Assembly (NCBI RefSeq): GCF_020616155.1
Contig: NZ_CP085530.1
Coordinates: forward strand, 3,124,501 to 3,188,500
Direction of reading: 5' to 3'
DNA from: Vogesella sp. XCS3
GTDB taxonomy: Bacteria > Pseudomonadota > Gammaproteobacteria > Burkholderiales > Chromobacteriaceae
Length of the DNA: 64,000 bases
Shown: positions 57,742 to 64,000 of the stretch, in pieces
Layout of the letters: every line of letters begins with the position of its first letter
Position numbering within the stretch: the first letter of the stretch is position 1
Position numbers and translations under genes: made by a program
The notes under the pieces: generated by a model
What the model was told of the DNA's origin: nothing
What the model saw: the letters and a program-made list of their open reading frames with translations, nothing else
Databases searched by the model: none

Positions 57742-58683
57742 ATGAGAACAAATGAACTGCTGTCACTGCTGCCGGACCTAGCGGTGCTGGTGGACGTGGT
57801 AGAGGCAGGCTCGTTCAGCGCGGCGGCGCGGCTACAGGGCAGTACGCCGTCGGCGGTAAGCCGGCAGATGGCGCGGCTGGAAGCGGCGCTGGGCCTGACC
57901 CTGCTGGAGCGTAGTACGCGGCGCTTGCGGCTGACCAGCGGCGGGCAGGAAGTGGTACGCCACGCGCGCAGCATGCTGGACGCGGCGCGGGCGGCCTGCG
58001 ATGGCGCGGCGCGGCACGCGAGTACCGTGGCAGGGCGGGTGAGGTTGGCCGCACCCAAGGCGGCCTTGCGCCAGATCATTCATCCACAGCTACCGTTGCT
58101 TTTGCAGACTTATCCACAGCTGGCGCTGGAGTTACAGGTGAATGACCAGCCTGGCGACCTGATTGCCGACGGCGTAGACATTGCGCTGCGGTTGGGCGAC
58201 CCGCCTGCCGGCTACGTGGCGCGGCCGTTCATGGTGGTACGTACCAAGCTGTACGCGGCGCCGGCCTATCTGGCCGAACACGGTACGCCACAGCACCCGT
58301 CTGAGCTGGTGCGCCACAGCTGCCTGCACCTGGCCGAGCAGGCCGGCGACGACGAATGGTGCGCGGTGCGCGATAACGAGCGCGTGGTGGTAAACGTACG
58401 TGGCCGCTACGCCAGCAACCACAGCGAGATGCGGCGCGAGGCCGCCGAGTGGGGCATGGGCATCGCCAGCCTGCCCGACTTTACCGCGCGCCAGGCGTTG
58501 GACGATGGCCGGCTGCTGGCCGTGCTGCCGCAGTGGCAGCTGCTGGGCCGCTACCAGGGCACCAGCTGGCTGGTCTACCACGCTGACCGCTATCGCTCGG
58601 CGCGCGTGCGCGCCGTGGTGGATTTCCTGCTGGGCGTGGCCACGCAGCAGGGCTACGGCGCGGCCAGTTTGCCGGCGGGCTGA
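57742..58683 (+). CDS. LysR-family transcriptional regulator
   Basis: 313-aa LysR regulator: HTH LLSLLPDLAVLVDVVEAGSFSAAARLQGSTPSAVSRQMARLEAALGLTLLERSTRRLRLT, then the effector domain. The PDLAVLVDVVEAGSFSAAA type is that of the CrgA/DsdC-like broad group; the inducer is unknown. Divergent from the DMT exporter, which it may control. Start is ATG 57742; GTG 57733 is also possible with AGGA close by. One dispersed-repeat copy at 58044. Confidence 0.88.
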   Translation: MRTNELLSLLPDLAVLVDVVEAGSFSAAARLQGSTPSAVSRQMARLEAALGLTLLERSTRRLRLTSGGQEVVRHARSMLDAARAACDGAARHASTVAGRVRLAAPKAALRQIIHPQLPLLLQTYPQLALELQVNDQPGDLIADGVDIALRLGDPPAGYVARPFMVVRTKLYAAPAYLAEHGTPQHPSELVRHSCLHLAEQAGDDEWCAVRDNERVVVNVRGRYASNHSEMRREAAEWGMGIASLPDFTARQALDDGRLLAVLPQWQLLGRYQGTSWLVYHADRYRSARVRAVVDFLLGVATQQGYGAASLPAG

Positions 58684-58703
58684 CCGCGGCACCACAAAGC
58701 AAA

Positions 58704-58725
58704 ACACCCCGCCAAGGCGGGGTGT
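58704..58725 (-). terminator. Terminator after fpr
   Basis: 10-bp arms ACACCCCGCC / GGCGGGGTGT (58704-58713, 58716-58725), AA loop; T-rich tail on the minus strand. A dispersed-repeat copy (58731) lies between it and the fpr stop, so it is within the fpr 3' end. Confidence 0.85.
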
Positions 58726-58749
58726 GCAGGGTTGGCCGCAGGCCGGCGC

Positions 58750-59529
58750 TTACTTCTCGACGAAAGCGCGCTCGATCGCGAAGTGGCCTGGCTCGCCCAT
58801 GCGTGGCGACTCTTTGAAACCCAGGTCTTCCAGAATATGGCAGGTGTCTTCCAGCATGGCCGGGCTGCCGCACAGCAGGGCGCGGTCGGTTTCCGGGTTC
58901 AGCTGCGGGATGCCCAGCTGCTTGGCCAGCTCGCCGCTCTTGATCAGGTCGGTCAGGCGGCCCTGGTTACGGAACGGCTCGCGGGTCACGGTAGGGTAGT
59001 ACACCAGCTTGTCGCTGATCATCTCGCCCAGGAACTCGTGCTCGGTCAGCTCTTTGGTGATGTAGTCGTGGTAGCCCAGCTCGTTCACCCAGCGTACGCC
59101 GTGGATCAGGAAGATCTTGTCGTACAGGTCGTACACTTCCGGGTCCTTGATGATGGACATGAACGGGGCCAGGCCGGTACCGGTTGCCAGCAGGAACAGG
59201 TGCTTGGCGTTAGGCAGCAGGTTGTCCTGTACCAGGGTGCCGGTCGGTTTGCCGGAGATCACTACCTTGTCGCCAGGCTGCAGGTGTTGCAGGCGCGAAG
59301 TCAGCGGGCCGTTTTGCACTTTGATGGAGTAGAACTCCAGGTGCTCTTCCCAGTTGGCGCTGGCCACGGAGTAGGCGCGGATCAGCGGTTTGCCGTTCAC
59401 TTCCAGACCGATCATCACGAACTGGCCGTTGATGAAACGCAGACCCGGGTCGCGGGTGCAGGTGAAGCTGAACAGGGTGTCGTTCCAGTGATGGACGGAC
59501 AGGACGGTTTCGGTCGAAAGAGTAGCCAT
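58750..59529 (-). CDS. fpr: Ferredoxin-NADP+ reductase
   Basis: 259-aa FAD/NAD(P) oxidoreductase of the plant-type FNR family (bacterial FPR). FAD motif RAYSVAS (LIRAYSVASANWEE), NADP region LFLLATGTGLAPFMSIIKD, and the C-terminal ...CGSPAMLEDTCHILEDLGFKESPRMGEPGHFAIERAFVEK typical of FPR. It shuttles electrons between NADPH and ferredoxin/flavodoxin. Start taken at 59529 (MATLSTETVL), because the family begins there; 20 more open codons upstream are unconserved. Single gene, convergent with the LysR gene. Confidence 0.95.
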   Translation of the reverse strand: MATLSTETVLSVHHWNDTLFSFTCTRDPGLRFINGQFVMIGLEVNGKPLIRAYSVASANWEEHLEFYSIKVQNGPLTSRLQHLQPGDKVVISGKPTGTLVQDNLLPNAKHLFLLATGTGLAPFMSIIKDPEVYDLYDKIFLIHGVRWVNELGYHDYITKELTEHEFLGEMISDKLVYYPTVTREPFRNQGRLTDLIKSGELAKQLGIPQLNPETDRALLCGSPAMLEDTCHILEDLGFKESPRMGEPGHFAIERAFVEK

Positions 59530-59630
59530 GTGGATTGTCTTTGAATACAGGCAAAAATCATCAAGCGCGTATTCTACCGCAGCTTGCAAATAACTGCTTG
59601 GACGGAAAGGTTCTGTCTTTATTGCGTTTT

Positions 59631-59644
59631 TTGATGTTGATCAA
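59631..59644. promoter_or_regulatory. Perfect FNR/ANR box
   Basis: TTGAT-GTTG-ATCAA, an exact match to the FNR consensus, between fpr and the dehydrogenase gene. A TATAAT at 59649-59654 would put the box over the core promoter (repression), while GATAAG at 59668-59673 would put it near -42 (activation). The direction of control is therefore open. Confidence 0.7.
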
Positions 59645-59772
59645 TTTATATAATGATATAAGTTCTCGATAAGCTTGCTGCAGCAAGCTGTCAGGGTGTC
59701 AGACAGCCTGTAGTTGCACACCTACACGCGGCGCGCTATGTTGCCCTGCAACAACAACAGGGAGAAAGTGCG

Positions 59773-60762
59773 ATGAAACTGTGCGTGATTGCCGGTGACG
59801 GCATAGGGCAAGAGGTGGTGCCGCAGGCGGTACGCGTGCTGCAAAGCCTGCTGCCGGCACTGCAAACAGTCACCGCCGACGCCGGCTGGGCCACTTTCCA
59901 GCAACAGGGCACCGCGCTGCCGGATGCCACGCTGGCCGCCGCGCGCGATTGCGGCGCGGTGCTGTTTGGCGCGGTGAGCTCGCCGGCGCGGGCGGTGGCA
60001 GGCTACCGCTCGCCCATTGTGCAGCTGCGCCGCCAGCTGGGCTGCTACGCCAACCTGCGGCCAACCCTCAGCCTGCCCGGCTGCGGCTTGCCGGGGCTGG
60101 ATGTGCTCATCGTGCGCGAGAATACCGAAGACCTGTACGTGGGCGAGGAGCACAGCGATGGCGACACCGCCACCGCCATCAAGCGCATCACCCGCACCGC
60201 GTCGCTGCGTGTGGCCGAGAGCGCGTTTGCGCTGGCGGCAGCCGGCGGGTGCCACCGCGTCACCATCGTGCACAAGGCCAATATCCTGCCGCTGACCGAC
60301 GGCCTGTTTCGCGACTGCGCGCGCGAGGTGGCCACGCGCTACCCGCAGCTACAGGTGGACGAAATGCTGGTGGATACTGCCGCCTTGAAGCTGGCGCAGG
60401 CACCGCAGGCCTTCGACGTGTTGCTGGCACCCAATCTGTACGGCGATATTTTGTCCGACCTGGCGGCGGCTTTTGGCGGCGGCCTGGGCGTGGCGGCGTC
60501 GCTCAACCTGGGGCAGGGCGTGGCTATTGCCGAGCCGGTGCACGGCAGTGCGCCGGATATTGCCGGGCAGGGCGTGGCCAACCCGGTAGCCAGCCTGCTG
60601 TCGCTGGCCATGCTGCTGCGCCATCACTGGCATCTGCCCGCGCCAGCCATGCAGCTGGAGCAAGCGGTGCAGCGCGTACTGGCCAGCGGCACAAGCACGC
60701 CGGACCTGGGCGGCAGTGCCAGCACGGCAGCGTTCTGCGATGCGGTGATGGCTGCCTTGTAG
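59773..60762 (+). CDS. Isocitrate/isopropylmalate dehydrogenase family protein
   Basis: 329-aa beta-decarboxylating dehydrogenase. N-terminal IAGDGIGQEVVPQAVRVL; substrate-binding Arg set RRQLGCYANLRPT and RENTEDLYVGEE; metal Asp in LLAPNLYGDILSDLAAAF; NAD-binding AEPVHGSAPDIAGQGVANPVA. The RENTEDLYVG form is nearer homoisocitrate or NAD-isocitrate dehydrogenase than LeuB; the actual substrate is undecided. It is a single gene with an FNR box upstream, suggesting oxygen-responsive expression. One dispersed-repeat copy at 60056. Confidence 0.85.
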   Translation: MKLCVIAGDGIGQEVVPQAVRVLQSLLPALQTVTADAGWATFQQQGTALPDATLAAARDCGAVLFGAVSSPARAVAGYRSPIVQLRRQLGCYANLRPTLSLPGCGLPGLDVLIVRENTEDLYVGEEHSDGDTATAIKRITRTASLRVAESAFALAAAGGCHRVTIVHKANILPLTDGLFRDCAREVATRYPQLQVDEMLVDTAALKLAQAPQAFDVLLAPNLYGDILSDLAAAFGGGLGVAASLNLGQGVAIAEPVHGSAPDIAGQGVANPVASLLSLAMLLRHHWHLPAPAMQLEQAVQRVLASGTSTPDLGGSASTAAFCDAVMAAL

Positions 60763-60860
60763 CCGCCCCTGCGGCAAGGTGTCGCATTCCGCTGGCGCTG
60801 GCCATGCATTACATTGTGTCTGGCAGGGGGGCGCCCCTGCATGCGAATAGAACACTTGAT

Positions 60861-60893
60861 GCCGCCCTACTCCAAGAGGGCGGCTTTCTTTTT
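60861..60893 (+). terminator. Terminator after the dehydrogenase gene
   Basis: GCCGCCCT / AGGGCGGC arms (60861-60868, 60877-60884), 8-nt loop, then TTTCTTTTTT. Confidence 0.88.
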
Positions 60894-60954
60894 TGTGCGC
60901 GACAAAATGCCGCAGCCCTGCGCCGGCGGCCATGCCGGATGGTAAAGTGCCGCC

Positions 60955-62205
60955 ATGATGCCCACCGTGTTTCCGGCCCTGTTTGCGGCCAACCTCGAAC
61001 TGGTTCACCAGCGCCTGCTGCAGCTGCGCTGGGCCATGCTGCTGGCCGCCTTGCTGCTGATCGTACTGGGCCAGCTCGCTGGCCTGGTATTGCCGCTGGT
61101 GCTGCTGGGCCAGGCCTGGCTCACGCTCGCCTTGCTGAATCTGGCTACGCCATGGCTGGCGGCGCAGGGCTGGCAGGTGCGCAGCCTGATCAGCCTGGGC
61201 CTGCTGGCCGATATGGTCGTGCTCACCGAAATGCTGGCCTTTACCGGCGGTGCGGCCAACCCGCTGGCCTCGCTTTACCTGCCGCCGGTCTTGTTTGGCG
61301 CCTTGCTGTTGCCTCCGGCGCGCGCCTGGGCGCTGGCCATCATCAGCCTGATGGCTTATGGCCTGCTGTTTGTCTGGCACTTGCCGTGGCCGCTGGCAGG
61401 CAGCGATGCCGCCTACGCTTTCCAGCTGCACCTGGTGGGGATGTGGATCACCTTTGCCGTGTCGGTCACGCTGCTGACCGGCTTTGTGTCCTACCTGGCC
61501 TGGCAGCTATCGCAGCGCGAGGCGGCGCTGGCCGCCGCGCGCGAGGCACAGCTGCGCGACGAACAGCTGGTGGCGCTAGGGGTGCAGGCCGCCGGGGCGG
61601 CGCACACGCTGTCTACACCGCTCAATACGCTGACCCTGCTGTGCGACGACATGCTGGCCAGCTACACCACGCCGCCCGCGCTGATCGAAGACCTGCAGCT
61701 GATGCACAGCCAGCTGGCGGTATGCCGCGACGCGCTGGCCAGGCTGAAAGCCGGTGCAGAAAGCCGGCCGGCGCCGCAGCCCTTGTGCGAGGCGCTGGAC
61801 GAGCGCCTGCAGGGCTGGCATTCCAGCCGCCCGGACGTCAAGCTGTTGCGCCACGGCCTGCTGCAAGGCGGGCCGATGGTGGCGTTCGACCCGCGCTTCT
61901 GGCCGGCGTTTTTCAACCTGCTGAATAACGCTGCCGAGGCGGGCGGCGGCGAGGTGGAGCTGACGGTGGCCAGCGACGAGCGCTGGCTGACGCTGCAAAT
62001 ACACAACCGCCGCGGCAGCCTGAGCGACGCCCAGCTGGCGCGTGCCGGCCTGGCGCCGCTGGACAGCAACAAGCCCGCCGGCCTGGGCCTGGGGGTCATG
62101 CTGTCGCACGTCACGCTGTCGCACCTGGGCGGCGAACTGAACCTGGATAACGACCCGCAGGGCGGTGTACGCGCCACCTTGCGCCTGCCACTGGATACAC
62201 CATGA
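60955..62205 (+). CDS. regB: RegB/PrrB-type redox sensor histidine kinase
   Basis: 416-aa membrane histidine kinase. Six hydrophobic segments fill residues 24-182. RegB hallmarks: quinone-site heptapeptide region FTGGAANPLASLYLPPV (96-112) and an H-box LGVQAAGAAHTLSTPLNTL (His217) resembling RegB's AAAHELGTPL. Cys257 in LAVCRDALARL sits where RegB has its redox-active Cys. N box NLLNNAAEA and G box GLGLGVMLSHVTLSHLGG are present. Signals membrane redox state to the next gene (ATGA overlap). Dispersed-repeat copies at 60984 and 61251. The symbol reflects family likeness. Confidence 0.85.
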   Translation: MMPTVFPALFAANLELVHQRLLQLRWAMLLAALLLIVLGQLAGLVLPLVLLGQAWLTLALLNLATPWLAAQGWQVRSLISLGLLADMVVLTEMLAFTGGAANPLASLYLPPVLFGALLLPPARAWALAIISLMAYGLLFVWHLPWPLAGSDAAYAFQLHLVGMWITFAVSVTLLTGFVSYLAWQLSQREAALAAAREAQLRDEQLVALGVQAAGAAHTLSTPLNTLTLLCDDMLASYTTPPALIEDLQLMHSQLAVCRDALARLKAGAESRPAPQPLCEALDERLQGWHSSRPDVKLLRHGLLQGGPMVAFDPRFWPAFFNLLNNAAEAGGGEVELTVASDERWLTLQIHNRRGSLSDAQLARAGLAPLDSNKPAGLGLGVMLSHVTLSHLGGELNLDNDPQGGVRATLRLPLDTP

Positions 62206-62729
62206 ACGACTTGCTGATTATTGATGACGACGTGGCGTTTGCCGGCGTACTGGCGCGCAGCCTGGCGCGGCGCGGCTATACGGTGCGCCATGCGGCCAAC
62301 CCTGATGCGGCGCTGGCCGAAGTGGCGGCGGCAGCGCCGCCGCAGATCATTCTGGACCTGAACCTGGCCGGCGAAAGCGGCCTGCGCCTGCTGCCCCAGC
62401 TGCTGGAGAAAGCACCCGATGCGCGCGTACTGGTGCTGACCGGCTACGCCAGCATTGCCACCGCGGTAGAGGCGGTGAAGCTGGGGGCGGTGAATTATCT
62501 GTCCAAGCCGGCTGGCGTGGATGACATCCTGGGCGCACTGGGCCAGGTGGCGGCCAACCCCGAGCAGGACGTTACCGCGCAGCCCATGTCGCTCAAGCGC
62601 GTGAGCTGGGAGCATCTGCAGCGCGTGCTGGCCGAGCACGACGGCAATGTATCGGCCACCGCCCGCGCCCTCAATATGCACCGCCGCACGCTGCAGCGCA
62701 TGCTGGCCAAGCGGCCGGTCAAAAACTGA
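62202..62729 (+). CDS. regA: RegA/PrrA-type response regulator
   Basis: 175-aa response regulator: receiver domain with acidic pocket Asp8-10, phosphoacceptor Asp52 (ILDLNLAGESGL), Thr near 80 (LVLTGYASIATAVEAVKLGA) and Lys in LSKPA. A short Pro-poor linker leads to a Fis-type HTH DNA-binding end (EHDGNVSATARALNMHRRTLQRMLAKRPVKN), the compact layout of RegA/PrrA/ActR. Coupled to the kinase by ATGA. Probably adjusts respiratory genes; the bd oxidase operon in this window is a reasonable target. One dispersed-repeat copy at 62291. Confidence 0.88.
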   Translation: MNDLLIIDDDVAFAGVLARSLARRGYTVRHAANPDAALAEVAAAAPPQIILDLNLAGESGLRLLPQLLEKAPDARVLVLTGYASIATAVEAVKLGAVNYLSKPAGVDDILGALGQVAANPEQDVTAQPMSLKRVSWEHLQRVLAEHDGNVSATARALNMHRRTLQRMLAKRPVKN

Positions 62730-62904
62730 GCTCGCAGGCGCCGTGAGCGCAGGCCACCGCCGGGCGGCTGCCGGGGCGGCTTGCCAAATGGCTGCCTGGC
62801 ACCAGCAGTGTACGGCGTTCGCATAAAGGCTTTGGCGTGCTGGCCCTGCGGCACAAATACACCACTTCGCAGCGGAACTTATTGCCAAGTCCCTGATAAA
62901 ACCA

Positions 62905-62933
62905 TGGACAATCTAGAGCAATTGCGTTAAATT
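62905..62933 (+). promoter_or_regulatory. Candidate sRNA promoter downstream of regA
   Basis: TGGACA (62905-62910), 17-bp spacer, TAAATT (62928-62933); one and two mismatches to consensus. Predicted start about 62940. No protein gene follows on this strand. Confidence 0.5.
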
Positions 62934-62939
62934 GTGCAC

Positions 62940-63060
62940 CGCACTCAAGCCGAAAGGTTTTTGTGGTGTTAGCCCCTCGAAGCATCGTGTCGGCCCCTCG
63001 CCGGCGAGATGTTTCTTCCTCGTGTTGGCCCCTGTGGAGGACCCTCAGGGGATTTTTTTT
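62940..63060 (+). ncRNA. Candidate small RNA with C-rich loops, downstream of regA
   Basis: About 120 nt between the promoter at 62905-62933 and a T8 terminator (arms 63029-63034 and 63046-63051, T-run 63053-63060). It folds as: hairpin 1 with a GAAA tetraloop (CACCGCA..TGTGGTG plus AAGCC/GGTTT, about 62937-62969); a C-rich single strand; hairpin 2 (CATCGTGTCGG / CCGGCGAGATG) exposing CCCCTCG in its loop; then the terminator. The words GTGTTAGCCCCTC, GTGTCGGCCCCTC and GTGTTGGCCCCTG recur three times. CCCCUC can pair with GAGGGG-type ribosome sites. No ORF fits the stretch. Alternatively, it is only a long regA 3' end. Confidence 0.5.
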
Positions 63061-63112
63061 GCCCGTCGTTTTTGCGTTTACTCCCGCTATTCCCCTGCCC
63101 GCCCTGTAGAAC

Positions 63113-64000
63113 CTAGTTTTGCGACGGGCGCCCGCCCGCGGCTTCTGTATCCAGCTCGGTAATGGATGCCAGCACGTGCGGCTTCCCCCCCACAATCAGG
63201 GGCGAGAGACCTATCTTGCAAGGAAACAGGCTGCCATCACGCCGTCTGGCTTGCAGCACCTGGCTGTCTGCCATCTGGCGGCTCGCGGGGGCGTGCAGAT
63301 AGTGCTTCATCTTGTCCTGGTGCTGTTCGCGCTGGGTTTCCGATAGCAGGTAGCCAAAATGCTGCCCCAGCAGGGTGGCGCGCGGGTAGCCGAACAGGCT
63401 TTCCATGCGGCTGTTGACCAGCCGGATCAGCCCGGCGTCGTCTACCATCATCAGCCCGTCAGGGATGGCTTCCACTACCTGGCGCAGCAGGGCTTCGTTT
63501 TGCCGCAAGGCGTCTTCGCTGCGCAGGCGCGCGCTGATATCGATCGCCGATGGAATCAGGTGGGTAATACGGCCGTATTCGTCGCGCAGTGGCGCCAGCA
63601 TAAAGTCTATGGGTGTCAGCGCGTTGTTCGCCAGGCGTACCACCACGTCAAAGCGTGATACCTCGCCACAGGCTGCCCGCAGTACTGCGTGTTGTATCTG
63701 TGCCTGGATCTGGGGTGAATAATTCCACCAGGGGCAGTCCCAGAATTTCAGCCCGCGTACGTCTTCGATGCGTATGCCGGCGGCTTCTAGTGGCGCGCGG
63801 TTGGCACTTTGCAAGGTGCCGTCCGGTGCCAGTACACCGACAAAGGCAAACAGGTTGTCCAGCACGCGGCGCAGGTGGCCTTCGTTTTCGCGCTGGGCGC
63901 GTTCGGCTTCGTGGCGGGCGGTGACGTCTTCTACCATGGCCACAATGCCGCAGGGCTGGCCGTCTGGCATGGGTAGCGGGTGGTAGCTGGCTTCCCAGTG
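63113..64000 (-). CDS. PAS-domain sensor protein, N-terminal part cut by window edge
   Basis: At least 295 residues; the frame stays open to the right edge (residues HWEASYHPLPMPDGQPCGIVAMVEDVTARHEAERA continue upstream), so the start is outside. Two complete PAS domains are visible: the first with FAFVGVLAPDGTLQSANRAPLEAAGIRIEDVRGLKFWDCPWWNYSPQIQAQIQ, the second with IPDGLMMVDDAGLIRLVNSRMESLFGYPRATLLGQHFGYLL...RRDGSLFPCKIGLSPL. The chain ends soon after the second PAS with no kinase, GGDEF or MCP domain on this side, so any output domain must lie N-terminally or be absent. Confidence 0.8.
   Translation of the reverse strand, partial: HWEASYHPLPMPDGQPCGIVAMVEDVTARHEAERAQRENEGHLRRVLDNLFAFVGVLAPDGTLQSANRAPLEAAGIRIEDVRGLKFWDCPWWNYSPQIQAQIQHAVLRAACGEVSRFDVVVRLANNALTPIDFMLAPLRDEYGRITHLIPSAIDISARLRSEDALRQNEALLRQVVEAIPDGLMMVDDAGLIRLVNSRMESLFGYPRATLLGQHFGYLLSETQREQHQDKMKHYLHAPASRQMADSQVLQARRRDGSLFPCKIGLSPLIVGGKPHVLASITELDTEAAGGRPSQN

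Larger units (their letters stand above)
62730..63112. other. Gene-free stretch between regA and the PAS gene
   Basis: About 380 bp with no protein gene. The first 150 bp show nothing recognisable; the rest holds the candidate sRNA. The convergent PAS gene ends at 63113. Confidence 0.6.

Noticed and set aside
62940..63060. CsrB/RsmZ-type sRNA
   Set aside because: Those sponge RNAs repeat GGA in loops; the repeated element here is C-rich.

Overview
The window is chromosomal DNA from a GC-rich (about 63-65% by eye) Gram-negative betaproteobacterium. The ispB < > rplU-rpmA-obgE arrangement, the CydP-type cytochrome bd operon, the eptA/LPS genes, the cysTWA-cysB cluster and a RegB/RegA-type pair all point to the order Neisseriales, most likely the Chromobacteriaceae side (Chromobacterium, Vogesella, Aquitalea or a relative). 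No prophage, IS element, integrase or CRISPR array was seen.

Layout. 0-7.4 kb: alpha-2-macroglobulin (cut by the left edge) and PBP1C, a periplasmic pair. 7.4-10.7 kb: Nudix hydrolase, WrbA, YihY, a DUF3025 protein with an unlisted 39-aa membrane peptide, and tRNA-Arg(CCU). 10.7-13.9 kb: ispB and the rplU-rpmA-obgE ribosome/GTPase group. 13.9-18.8 kb: a three-gene MksBEF/Wadjet-like SMC condensin operon without the nuclease subunit. 18.8-26.3 kb: LoiP-like protease, YbjN protein, metallo-beta-lactamase-fold hydrolase, sodium symporter, DMT exporter, hisC, a carboxymuconolactone-decarboxylase-like protein and Tpx. 26.3-30.9 kb: chemoreceptor, gamma-carbonic-anhydrase-like protein and oligopeptidase A. 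31-37.3 kb: small lipoprotein, secreted esterase, VOC protein, LysE exporter, ExoIII, cold-shock protein, DUF1523 protein and RNase T2. 37.3-43.3 kb: patatin type Vd autotransporter, glycosyltransferase, LpxH-like phosphoesterase and EptA (envelope and lipid A). 43.3-49.7 kb: a sigma-54 activator divergent from cydP-cydA-cydB-nifX-like-cydX-ybgE-FAD oxidoreductase. 49.7-55.9 kb: sulfate uptake (sbp, cysT, cysW, cysA) ending in cysB. 55.9-64 kb: EAL protein, DMT exporter and LysR regulator, fpr, an isocitrate-dehydrogenase-family gene behind an FNR box, a RegB/RegA-type redox two-component pair followed by a candidate small RNA, and a PAS sensor cut by the right edge.

The most striking signal is a dispersed 10-base word, GTTGGCCGCA (extended AGGTTGGCCGCAG). 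A hand count on both strands gives about 45 exact copies, where well under one is expected, plus about 20 copies differing only in the last base. Copies lie inside genes (mostly as Leu-Ala-Ala or Ala-Ala-Asn), near gene ends and between genes. Twice they form perfect inverted pairs just after a gene. This is the behaviour of a DNA uptake sequence, yet the word is unrelated to the known Neisseria dialects (GCCGTCTGAA family). I propose it as a candidate new DNA uptake sequence.
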